Part shown: in pieces, positions 23,842 through 35,800 of the stretch
How the letters are laid out: every line of letters begins with the position of its first letter
How positions within the stretch are numbered: position 1 is the first letter of the stretch
Assembly: GCA_947561715.1 (NCBI GenBank)
Contig: OX387202.1
Coordinates: 20,969,001 to 21,033,000 of the forward strand
Length of the DNA stretch: 64,000 nt
From: Ascidia mentula
Lineage: Eukaryota > Chordata > Ascidiacea > Phlebobranchia > Ascidiidae
Direction: 5' to 3'
Notes under the pieces: generated by a model
Told to the model about the DNA's origin: nothing
Database searches by the model: none
Seen by the model: the letters and a program-made list of their open reading frames with translations, nothing else
Program-made: the position numbers and the translations under genes

Positions 23842-26430
23842 GCATTTATTCTGGCTTTGAATTCTCGCTCCCTTTAATCGGTGCGTTTGGGTTGGTTATG
23901 GAACAAGACGCAGTTAAACTCAGTGCAATTTAAGCTGTTCTATCTGAATACTAATGGTTGACACTGAATTGAGATGAAATAAATATGTTGGATGACTTGG
24001 ACGGTGGCAAAAGCCGCTTAAATATACAAGTTTTACATGTGTTGCGACCTATATGCCAATTATGAGCCTCAATCCGGTACTTAACAATATTATTTATGAT
24101 CGATGGGAAATCCTATTTGATTAACGCATTTGACATAAGATTGCACGTGAGTTCTAATTGTTGTGTTTTCCTAACCTGACTTTAATTGAAACTTGATGCA
24201 AACATTCCAACAATATTCATTTAAAATGAACAATTTTGGACACGAAATTAACATGCGCAATTATACCAACGCCAAACTGAGTGAATTTACGCCCAAACGC
24301 ACAGACAAAATTGAACAGAACCAAATCACAAAACCGATGAACTGAGATGAGCACAGTACAGCTGCGCTGCGCTGCCCTGCCCTGCCCTGCCCTGCCCTGC
24401 CCTGCCCTGCCCTGCCCTGCCTCGGTCCTCAGCTAAACGCACACGGAAAGTTACAAAGAAAGGTCGGTTACTGAAAGACGATGAAGGACAGTCACATGGG
24501 AAAACTTAAAGTCTCAAAGCGACCAAGTCACTTGAGATTAATATGACGCAAAACAGCTGTTAAACCATATCACACAAAAGCCAAAAAAAGACACAAATCA
24601 CATGAATGGTCAGCTGTTGCTATCGCTAAATTTTGAAGTGAAACCCGTTTGCCAAGACGATCTAAAAATACCAATTACTCAACCCAGTGGACTGAGACGC
24701 CAAAATGACAACTGGCCATGCAACCTTAAGTCCATTAATGCAACCGTTGACATGTAATGCAAAATCACGTTACAACATGTACATATTCAAATGAAATATT
24801 ACACACAAATATTTTCGTATCTTGCTCCTGGTTTTCAGGTGAATTTCTTTTCTCACTTTAACAAAACCAGGCGGATGACGGATCGCTAATATTAAAGAAC
24901 TTATGCGTGTTTCTTTTCCTAATCCTATGCTTTCAAACAAACTCTTACAAACGCAACTATTCAGATACCAAAAAATAAACCTTTTAATGCTTTGTCTAAT
25001 ATTAATATAATGACTACAATCGCTCAACATCCTATAGAACGTTGGCAACACAATTGACGGCACGACACAAAACTGCAAAAAAGTGGGGAAATGCTTCGTT
25101 GGCGCTGAGCGTGAAGTCAATACAAGTTTGTAGTGAGGCGTGAAGGAATGTGGTTGTGGGGCAAATGGAGTTGCACTGGTTTCACTAAATGGGCGCCTGA
25201 CTTTATTAAACGGACTAATGTTAAAAACGACAATAAAACGTACATACAATTCCAGTAGTAATACATGCTTTCGCATAGCAAGGCAGGATCGCCCCACTTG
25301 GAGGGCAGTGAAAGCGTGATATTACTTCTGCGTTGTCTGATTACTGTGGTGGAGATCCTCTACGCATGTGAAGGTCGCCTGACAATCCAGCTCGGCTGCA
25401 ATGCCTTGGCTGCGAACCCTGTGAACTTTACAATTCCAGTAAACGCCCGCCACTAAAAACAACCGTACAGCTCAACGCCCATCTCAAGACTAACGGGTCA
25501 TACACACAGCACTTCTTGCACCGGCTAATCAACCAATCAACTGTATGTTTAGGCAGGGGAAGATACAGGTTCAATCGATTTGGTTTCAAATTGGTTGATG
25601 CTTTATTAAGTTGCGCAGTCAAACTTGAGACAAGCAAAACACTCGTTCATGAGGCGGCAACCGCAACACGAGAAAGGCAATGGCGCGCTTCGATGCACAG
25701 GCGAACACTGTGGTGGCCATCATCTAAATTTTTCTTTTCGCCCCACCTAAAAGATGTGCAAAGAGGTAACAAGTTGTCAAACACTCTTTCCCACTGGTTG
25801 ATTTGGTCACACACACATATATATATATCAATGGATTGGTTATTGTTGTATCTGCTTTGGTGATGCTAGCTGGAGCACAGGAAGGCGCATCTTACCGATA
25901 TTTTGTCTTTTCAGAGTATGACGTTCATCAGATTACCAACAGTTCGAAGTAGTTTTGCCTGTATTGATGATCACTTACCATTGCTTCCAGAATAATGAAC
26001 ACAACATTACGGCAAACAACCATATTTGAGGGTTTTGGGATAAAATGGCCTCCAAATTAACATATTCAGGGTTAAGTCCGTCACCACTAGTTACTTGGAG
26101 ATTTGATGTAATGTAAATCGTCTCCTACTGAGTGAATTTGCCCTCCCTTGGGGCGTAACGTTAATAATTGTGGACAATATCAGCATCAGCACTCGCAGGA
26201 CAAAGCACAGCCTGCTGTTCCTTCGTGAAGTCGATATTGAGTTGATTTATTAGCGAAAGATAATTGTAGACCCAACTGCTACCTTTCGGTTAAAAGATTG
26301 AACACGAATTTAAACAACAAAACGAAGTTCTCCATGTAAGCGAAAAGTTCAATAAATACTGCAAGTATATCAACCTGCGCTGCTCTGGAGGGACCGACAA
26401 ATCTGTCCCATCTTTTCAAATATAAAATAT
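23842..26430. repeat. Tandem duplication copy B1
   Basis: 2589 bp directly followed by a second copy (B2). Divergence is low, with small indels; about 130 bp near 24965-25095 is absent from B2. Apart from an expanded CTGCC microsatellite and a possible lectin-like exon (25265-25440, weak), no gene is evident. Confidence 0.92.
24361..24422. repeat. (CTGCC)n microsatellite
   Basis: About 12 pentamer units (CTGCG then CTGCC). The same site in B2 (about 26950-26965) has only about three units, so the array expanded or contracted after the duplication. Confidence 0.95.
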
Positions 26431-28844
26431 GCATTTTTTCTGGCTTTGAATTCTCGCTCCCTTTAATCGGTGCGTTTGGGTTGGTTATGGAACAAGACGC
26501 AGTTAAACTCAGTGCAATTTAAGCTGTTCTATCTGAATACTAATGGTTGACACTGAATTGAGATGAAATAAATATGTTGGATGACTTGGACGGTGGCAAA
26601 AGCCGCTTAAATATACAAGTTTTACATGTGTTGCGACCTATATGCCAATTATGAGCCTCAATCCGGTACTTAACAATATTATTTATGATCGATGGGAAAT
26701 CCTATTTGATTAACGCATTTGACATAAGATTGCACGTGAGTTCTAATTGTTGTGTTTTCCTAACCTGACTTTAATTGAAACTTGATGCAAACATTCCAAC
26801 AATATTCATTCAAAATGAACAATTTTGGACACGAAATTAACATGCGCAATTATACCAACGCCAAACTGAGTGAATTTACGCCCAAACGCACAGACAAAAT
26901 TGAGCAGAACCAAATCACAAAACCGATGAACTGAGATGAGCACAGTACAGCTGCCCTGCCCTGCCTCGGTCCTCAGCTAAACGCACACGGAAAGTTACAA
27001 AGAAAGGTCGGTTACTGAAAGACGATGCAGGACAGTCACATGGGAAAACTTAAAGTCTCAAAGCGACCAAGTCACTTGAGATTAATATGACGCCAAACAG
27101 CTGCTAACCATATCACACAAAAGCCAAAAAAAGACACAAATCACGTGAATGGCCAGCTGTTGCTATCGCTAAATTTTGAAATGAAACCCGTTTGCCAAGA
27201 CGATCTAAAAATACCAATTACCCAACCCAGTGGACTGAGACGCCAAAATGACAACTGGCCATGCAACCTTAAGTCCATTAATGCAACCGTTGACATGTAA
27301 TGTAAAATCACGTTACAACATGTACATATTCAAATAAAATATTACACACAAATATTTTCGTATCTTGCTCCTGGTTTTCAGGTGAATTTTTTTTCTCACT
27401 TTAACAAAACCAGGCGGATGACGGATCGCTAATATTAAAGAACCTTTGCGTTGTTTCTTTTCCTAATCCTCTGCTTTCAAACAAACTCTTACAAACGCAA
27501 CTATTCTTCGTTGGCGCTGAGCGTGAAGTCAATACAAGTTTGTAGTGAGGCGTGAAGGAATGTGGTTGTGGGGCAAATGGAGTTGCACTGGTTTCACTAA
27601 ATGGGCGCCTGACTTTATTAAACGGACTAATGTTAAAAACGACAATAAAACGTACATACAATTCCAGTAGTAATACATGCTTTTGCATAGCAAGGCAGGA
27701 TCGCCCCACTTGGAGGGCAGTGAAAGCGTGATATTACTTCTGCGTTGTCTGATTACTGTGGTGGAGATCCTCTACGCATGTGAAGGTCGCCTGACAATCC
27801 AGCTCGGCTGCAATGCCTTGGCTGCGAAGCCTGCGAACTTTACAATTCCAGTAAACGCCCGACACTAAAAACAACCGTACAGCTCAACGCCCATCTCAAG
27901 ACTAACGGGTCATACACACAGCACTTCTTGCACCGGCTAATCAACCAACCAACTGTATGTTCAGGCAGGGGAAGATACAGATTCAATCGATGGTTTCAAA
28001 TTGGTTGATGCTTTATTAAGTTGCGCAGTCAAGCTTGACACAAGCAAAACACTCGTTCATGAGGCGGCAACCGCAACACGAGAAAGGCAATGGCGCGCTT
28101 CGATGCACAGGCGAACACTGTGGTCGCCATAATCTAAATTTTACTTTTCGCCCCACCTAAAAGATGTGCACAGAGGTAACAAGTTGCCAAACACTCTTTC
28201 CCACTGGTTGATTTGGTCACACACACATATATATATATATATCAATGGATTGGTTTTTGTTGTATCTGCTTTGGTGATGCTAGCTGGAGCACAGGAAGGC
28301 GCATCTTACCGATATTTTGTCTTTTCAGAGTATGACGTTCATCAGATTACCAACAGTTCGAAGTAGTTTTGCCTGTATTGATGATCACTTACCATTGCTT
28401 CCAGAATAATGAACACAACATTACGGCAAACAACCATATTTGAGGGTTTTGGGATAAAATGGCCTCCAATTTAACATATTCAGGGTTAAGTCCGTCACCA
28501 CTAGTTACTTGGAGATTTGATGTAATGTAAATCGTCTCCTACTGTGTGAATTTGCCCTCCCTTGGGGCATAACGTTAATAATTGTGGACAATATCAGCAT
28601 CAGCACTCGCAGGACAAAGCACAGCCTGCTGTTCCTTCATGAAGTCGATATTGAGTTGATTTATTAGCGAAAGATAATTGTAGACCCAACTGCTACCTTT
28701 CGGTTAAAAGATTGAACACGAATTTAAACAACAAAACGAAGTTCTCCATGTAAGCGAAAAGTTCAATAAATACTGCAAGTATATCAACCTGCGCTGCTCT
28801 GGAGGGACCGACAAATCTGTCCCATCTTTTCAAATATAAAATAT
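26431..28844. repeat. Tandem duplication copy B2
   Basis: 2414 bp, direct repeat of 23842-26430, starting at GCATTTTTTCTGG and ending in …CAAATATAAAATAT. The same short frames as in B1 recur with few changes. Confidence 0.92.
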
Positions 28845-29298
28845 AAAAAAATATGATTTAACATTCCAAAAGACTTTAATTTGGGCCTCATCGGAGTTCC
28901 AACTAAACTACGTTATTTTGCATTTCAGGCATTTCGCATGCTGTCCATAAAACAACTGGCTGGAACACTAGTGCACTGGCCCAACATCGATAAAGACATT
29001 TTGAACATGTGTCTTAAGAGCTGTACATCTTAAGCCAAACATAAAAACATGATGCCGAATGCTCCCGTACATCCATGGTTGTTGACCGAGAAGCCATGGA
29101 ATTAAGGTCTCATGAATCCGTCCTTTAAATGTCAGATGTATAAAATTCCAAATAAGGTCACTTTCAACTCTTAGATTGTGCAATTTCTTTGAAATTCTGT
29201 TCATATTAGTTAAGACTGCATCGCCCGTGATGAGATTCACCTTTTGCTTCCTGCTATACAGAGCTGATATAAACCTACTTTCTTCAGAGCATGCAGGA
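28845..29298. other. 3' flank of the small coiled-coil gene
   Basis: Contains the 3' end region of the minus-strand gene at 29299-29726. A 125-codon minus-strand frame (29345-28968) overlaps it in another frame; I could not connect it to the gene or recognise a domain. Confidence 0.35.
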
Positions 29299-29726
29299 TC
29301 ATTTAAATAATTTAGCTTTTTGAAGCATGCTGTCGACACTTTCAATTTCTTTTTGAAGCTTTACATTTTTTTCAACTGTTGGTTCTTCTTCTGTGGTTAG
29401 TTGACTTTGCTTGCTGTTATGTCTTTCTTTTACCCATGGCTGTAGCAAGCTTTCTGAAACATAATTTACATTCATTTTTTCATGTTTATTTAACACAGTT
29501 TAAACATTTCAAATTCGCACTCAGTTGAAACCTTGTTATAACAAAGACCATAGAGTTTTTACCAAAATTTTTTGTAAGGTAATAATGAAGCAGAATATTA
29601 AAAAGGTGCACTCTTTCCTGCTCTAGACAAACACTTACCATATTTTTCAGCGCGATATCTTTCCAAAGTCGTCCTTAGATCAAGAGTTCGATGAAGAGTT
29701 TCGAGAAACACTTTAAGGTTATTCAT
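29299..29726 (-). CDS. Small predicted coiled-coil protein (about 80 residues)
   Basis: Not recognised. Two exons fit: 29639-29726 (ATG at 29726, donor ATATG|GTAAGT, phase 1) and 29299-29453 (acceptor TTTCAG|AAAGCT, stop TGA). The joined frame is open and ends …MLQKAKLFK. The N-terminal exon (VFLETLHRTLDL…LERYRAEKY) and the C-terminal part (VKLQKEIESVDSML) have heptad-like spacing, separated by a polar, Glu-rich linker. It may be the 3' part of a longer gene if there are upstream exons. It lies alone between the B duplication and repeat debris, transcribed in the same direction as both lectin genes. Confidence 0.4.
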
Positions 29727-30007
29727 TATACGAACATGGAATCGGAGAAAATTTTAAACTTTCCCTTCTTCAACTCATTTTATTGGTGAAAAACTCCCCG
29801 CAGGGGAATAACCACAATCGTTAAAATATTGAATGGAATTATTAAAATATTTATTTTATCTGAAATTCCACAAAGTTAATTTGTAGTATTGCACGCTCCA
29901 ATGGTTTTATGGGCACCATCTGTAGTTGTATATGCACTCATCAGTATTAAACACTATGGGATCCGTATCAGTATGAAATCCCCCAAATTAAGTTCTGAAG
30001 TGTTGCA

Positions 30008-30132
30008 TCAAACTTTATATTATTCTTTGTTATTCTTTGTGTATCGTAATTAGGTCGCGTACATGCGCATATGTTGTTTCGAGGTAATCGCTTTGCTACA
30101 CCCACACATATGGGGAAAATCTCTGACATAAC
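30008..30132. repeat. 120-bp direct repeat, copy 1 (copy 2 at 31317-31440)
   Basis: Both copies share ACTTTATATTATTCTTTGTTA, CATATGTT, TTTCGAGGTAATCGCTT and CCCACACATATGGG in order, with moderate divergence. Family unknown. Confidence 0.7.
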
Positions 30133-30309
30133 GCTAGTAAATGTTGATCATTGTTAGGTAATGCCTAACCAGCATTTTAATGGTTACGTCATGTTATGCC
30201 AACCTCATATAATATCGTGCGGATATAACTAAAAATTTTTTTATTGCGGGACTAACGGCTTCTTGCGGGACTAAGTACTCGAAATTGACTTAACATCGGA
30301 CGTGGATAA

Positions 30310-30392
30310 TCCTGAAATTCCTGTTGATGAAGTCTCGCCGCATGGCAGACGAAATGTCGTAAAATACAGCACGTTTATGCCAGAAGATCAGC
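30310..30392 (+). mobile_element. Fragment of the Penelope-like terminus
   Basis: Matches the plus-oriented terminal arm seen at 20600-20680 and 37870-37950 (GATGAAGTCTCGCCGCATGG, then GAAATGTCGTAAAATACAGC). A solitary 3'-end relic, with no coding part. Confidence 0.75.
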
Positions 30393-32863
30393 GGATAACC
30401 CTATTTGTTGTCTGTGATGTAGGATACGGTATAACAATGATTTTAGATTTGCTGTTGTCATGTTTAATTCCAAAACGTAAACTTTTGTATAAATTGATTA
30501 ACTTGTCATCAGGAAAATAACAGGAGAATTTCATCTGTACAGAATGGTGTTTTCAGTGAGCAATCACAGGGCTATCGCGCTGGTCGCGACGCATTCACTC
30601 AATGCACACATCTCTTTCACTATACCGGACAACGAGTCCGAAGAGCAGCACCTGACTGCTAGTCGCACGGCGCAACTGACGCCTCAACTTCGCAAGTGAC
30701 CAGACGCCATACACTTGTTTACTGAGCCTGAAGTCATGCATTGCTCATAACCTTTATGGTTTTATCGGTGCCCATGCCATTTAATTTCTTTGTATATTGT
30801 TCTTACGCGTAGTTGCTTTTATTGCAAAATAAACATGATTTGATTTAATGTGATTAGTGGACTGTATCGAATGCCAATCCTGGAAATTACTAAAGACATG
30901 GTTGATATTTTTTCACTGTTGATTCGAACTTTTGACACATGACAATACGCAAAGCTATTATTATTTGTAAACTATCCTCAGGATTTTGTCCTTGTTGTTT
31001 TGCGCTTAAATTAAATGTCACTTGCTTCATTGCAACAAAACCGAAGCTGTTTGTCACGTAAAAATTGAAATATACCAGACAAGTCATATTAACGCGTGAA
31101 ACCTATGTAGAAACTTGGGCCAAGGAAATTTAAATTGTTTGTTCGAGTATCTGTACAGATTACGACAACCTTTTAACGATCTCCATAAGTGTACGCTTAA
31201 ATGCTACGATTGATGAAGATGTTCGGAATGATTCAACCTCAGCATGCTAATCCATGACGCACGTACAACACCTTACAACCACCCGGCAAACATTTTCGAA
31301 CCGGGGGACTCCTGCAGCAAAACTTTATATTATTCTTTGTTAATTGTGACAAACTGTATTTCCGCCGCGTATACGTGCATATGTTATTTCGAGGTAATCG
31401 CTTCGCTTCTCCCACACATATGGGTAAATCTCTGACATATGGAAATCGGCTTTGGGTTCAATAATCAAATCGACGTTTTAATAATCCTGTCCATATTAAT
31501 ATTTTTTCCTCATTTCGACCACGATATAAATATCGCCACGACCATAAGCTAAGAGGGGAGCGAAAAGAGAATAAGCTAAGCGCAGACTATGACAGAGGGT
31601 AGACTTTGACAAGTGGGGAGAAGGCTGCATTGAGCGCCTACGTGTAGTGGTCTGAGGTATGTATTATTGTTCTAATTATAAGGTTGTAAAGGTAGTTCGT
31701 GGCAAATATTCTTTTGATAGTCATTGGAGTTGGGAGTGTTTTCTTTCTGCAAACCTGAGTCCCTGCAGTTTTGTTATGTTTCGCCCGTTCAGTTGCCTGC
31801 CTACCTCAGCGCTTTCTTGGTTGCAACTCTTTCTCAAGTTGCACTGATGATGGAAACGTTTGCACATAATGTATAGCAGCATATTAGCTTTGGATTTCTT
31901 GTTTAAAGTTTTGAGGCTTTTCAGCAATAATACACATACTGAGTAACTTGCATTTTTACCAAAGAATGTAAATTCAGCTTGTAATACTTCGAAACATTTT
32001 AATATTTTGTTTAAACTTTCAGAACTGCCTTTCTACTCTTTTACATTTACACCCCGTCTTTCTGACGCCATCGCTAGTTATCTCGCTTGCGTTACGTCAT
32101 TCAACTTTTGCTACTTCTTCTAAGTCCCCTTTGTCGCGTAATCGCAGCAATTATCTCTTTGTTTCCGCCTCGTCTTTGATATGTTCCTGTATATTTGCGA
32201 CACTTTCCACAAATAAACAGATCCTAACATTCGGTCCAACTCAGATCGCAATGTGGTTTCTTGGGTTACAACATTTGGTCTCCTAGATCCTAACATGTTA
32301 TCTCATGGATCACAGAGATCGCAGTTTCGTCTCAGAGTCCAGAACTAGGTTAGATCCAAGAACTAAACACTGATGACGATACGAACCAACATGATGTCAG
32401 ACCGAGACTTTCTTGGCAGACTTGCTGATGGGTCGCGAAGGTGGGAACACTTTTCAAAAACAATTCCTGTGGCTTTTGACCCATGAATGTCCACTAGTAC
32501 TAAATATTCAAAAAGCATTCAGGAGGATCTTATAGGAGCATTCAGGAGGATCTTATGCCCAATAGGATAGCAGAAATAGCTCCCAGGGGGCAACCAAAGC
32601 AACTTTCCCGACAAAAATGTTTTTACCATTGCACAGAAAAAGGCTTGGGGACAACATTGAATTGCAAATTGCATGAGGTTTCTGTGATTTACTTTTTCAC
32701 AAAACCAATCGACACTTTTGAAGACTTTTTTACTGAAATAATGTCCGACCTGGGGGCAAAATACTTTTTTTGACCCGATTGCGTAGACAAGAGGAGGTCC
32801 TAACTCGACAAGTCAAATCAAGGTCTACTTCTGTAATTCAATTTTTATCAAAATTCCCGTGAA

Positions 32864-35800
32864 CAATTCTACAAAACTTCACTCTCTCCATGCCATCTAC
32901 ATTCTTCCATGGAATGCAACCGGCAGACGCATCAGACGCGTCTGTGTCCTCCACAAACTGCTGCGTTAAGTATGTTTATTACACAAGAGTGTATAAGGTC
33001 TAACCTTGGGAGGTGACAAGAAAATGATTTGTAAAGGAAAGCCAAAGCTAGTATGCTACTCATGCCGAAGCAAACGTTTCAAACACCACTGTGTTCATCA
33101 TCAGTGACAAGTAAGAATGAGTTGCAGCAAGGTGTGCGCAGAGGTAGGCAGGTAACTGAACAGACAAAAACAACAACACAAATAAAACACGTGACAGACG
33201 CCACTCGAAGGCCCACGGCCGTTACGTCATCATTTGGGCTGCAATGAGGACCTGGGTGTTGACAAGAAACCTTGTTATAACACAATTTACCCTCACATAA
33301 AACCTTTCCCATAAGTCGGAGAAATGGCGCCGAGATATCCGCACATTTCTGTAAATATTAGCGGTGAATTGGCGTGACTGCATTTTTGGGGTTTATCAGA
33401 GAATGCCAAACTGAACTAAATCAAATTTACTGACATCCTCGTATCAGAAATCAACTGTCAAATCTGATGGATCAATGTTTATATTTACATGGATTATCAA
33501 CATAAAGCATGGAAACGGTTGCATGCGATATTACAACAACGACATGATATACAAGGAATGATAAAACGGAATATGTTGTCAATATCTAATTGACACTAAT
33601 AAGTAGTGTCGACGTCATAATTGCAATTATTATGTTGTGTTTTTCTGGCATCAACCGTTTTTTTATTAACGTCGGATAATAATCACGCTGTAAACCAAGT
33701 TTACCTCATTTACGGCGAACGTGCTATTCGTTCGTTGACACTTCCAGCAACAAGCCGCCTTTTCAAATGAGTCACGTGGTAATCCGAACTCAAATAACCC
33801 GGTATGTATTTTCTATATAGGCCACATGTCTTTTGCGTAAAAAAGATACGAAGGGACAGAGGACAAAGGACATATAGGACAGAGACTTTTTGTACGCGTG
33901 GTTTGTAACGTGTTATTGTTAATCCTCGTGCGCTTGTTTATTATGTATTAAACTGATCGATTGACTTTGGGTTTGATAGCAGCCTTTTTATCAGGAGTCA
34001 GATATACGGCAGTGTTATTATTTGTGTAGACGTTTTAAGTAACGCTCTAGAAATACCATGATAATAACAAACATGCAAAATGGCAAAGTTTTCGCTACTA
34101 ACACAAAACTGTGTTGTTTGTGAAATAAATTCGGTTCGGTATAATTGCTTTCCTGTTATTTACGATTTAAAGCCTTTATCAAAACTGGTGAAAATATTTA
34201 CAATGTCTGTCAATAATTGTCAATCAACACAACGTTGCCATGGTAACTAACGACGCAATGTTAATTTTCGTCACTTCAAACCTCCCCAACAATTATTCGC
34301 ATTTCACTTTCATCTTAGAACTCATTATTCCGCCCATTGAGTTTTTCCAATAATACCAACTCATAGTGTTGCCACCAGTAGAAGTTCTCGACCACAGACC
34401 ATTGAGGAAGGCATATGAACAACTACGATGCCACCAAGCTCCACCTTGAACCACAGCACAATTACCTCCCCACCTGCAATTATAATTAAGTCGGTTGTCA
34501 ACAACTCTGTGTTACAACTTATTTAAACTCAGTTAAAACTTGTGTTTAACTAAAACTTTAACACAACCCCCTGTTTCAGAGCAATTGATTTTTACAATTG
34601 TTGATTTAGGGTAGACGGTTAACTTTGTCAACGAAAATCAACTATTTAAGGAAATGCATTTTATCTTTTTCAACACAACCCGATTTACTTCGTTAGTAAA
34701 ACAGAAATATAATCAGACACGTTGTATCATTATTACTTACGTATCACGGTCTCTGTTGCGTGTTGAAAATCTCATCCCGTTTAGACTGTACGTCCCAGCC
34801 ATGGAATCTCCTGCATTCCCCGAATATCCGGATATAGTAATTGTGTAAGAACTTCCTTCATCGCCAATGCTGAAAGTACTGAAAACAACAATGTCATAAT
34901 GTTTAATTTAATGCAAAGTAATTTAAATAACAACGGATAATTTGTTGTTTTAAATCAATCCGCTTACATTGGTTTGTTGCTCATGGAAATGATTGTTAAA
35001 CATAAAACCCTTTATGACGTAATAAACGACATGTGTCATACATTGTGTTGTGTTGTGTGGGATAATTATTTGTCAACTAAGCAATAAACACAGAGTGGGA
35101 TTCGAAGTTTTGAGAAGGAAACCCAGTTATTTTTCAACTTTAAGTTCACAAACGACTGGAGGATTACAAGGAGGCTTTATTGTAGCTGAAGAACAAAGCG
35201 GATAATTCTAACTTTCCAGTCAAGATGCAACGTTTTGGCAAAGGTCAGTACTTGGCACTCAAGATTTTACCACAAGGACTTGGGCAACAACGACCGCATA
35301 AACTCGTCTGGGCAACAGATTTTCCTTAACCTTTTTTAAGTGGTTCTTAACCTTTTTTATCTCATTTCCTACTTCCAGTGTAAACGGAATCCTTATTTCC
35401 CACTGGTATTTACATTTTTTAACTAAGAATTTGATTATTGTATTTTCGTTATATCTGTTATACTTTTTTAACTTTTTCTGCCGCATGGCATTACCAATTA
35501 CCAATAAGTGTTCAACACACAGTGAATACAGATCATTATATTTCTTTTCCGACTACTTTTGTGTATTTCGTTACCGACTGATTATCCACCTACAACCCTA
35601 AAATTTCCCACAGGTAAGAACCACTGGCCTAAGGAATTAACTCTGCAGGCCAATGCACCCATTTTCTTGGATAGAGACCCAACAATATCCAATCAACCAC
35701 GCAACGACCAGCAGCTAACCCAGGGGTGGGCAAAGAGAACACAGAGTGTTTACACTATACAACTTATACACTGACAATCAAGTTGTGCCAGCGTCTTACA

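Larger units (their letters stand above)
29727..32863. other. Repeat-rich intergenic region
   Basis: No gene recognised. It contains a Penelope-type tail fragment (30310-30392), a repeat also in the myosin intron (30758-30850), a repeated 120-bp piece (30008-30132 and 31317-31440), a hammerhead-like CTGATGATGGAAACG at 31844, and a 20-bp direct duplication near 32515-32555. Short frames here show no domain. Confidence 0.5.

Noticed and set aside
24770-25297. 175-codon minus-strand open frame in B1
   Set aside because: No domain, composition like background, and the B2 copy lacks about 130 bp of it; probably a chance frame.
28968-29345. 125-codon minus-strand frame overlapping the small coiled-coil gene
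   Set aside because: No ATG-linked exon structure or domain; frames of this length are expected by chance a few times in 64 kb of six-frame sequence.
32150-32300. Possible LTR end followed by a TTTGGTCTCC-type motif
   Set aside because: No paired terminal repeat, primer site or coding remnant could be seen; too weak to call a retroelement.
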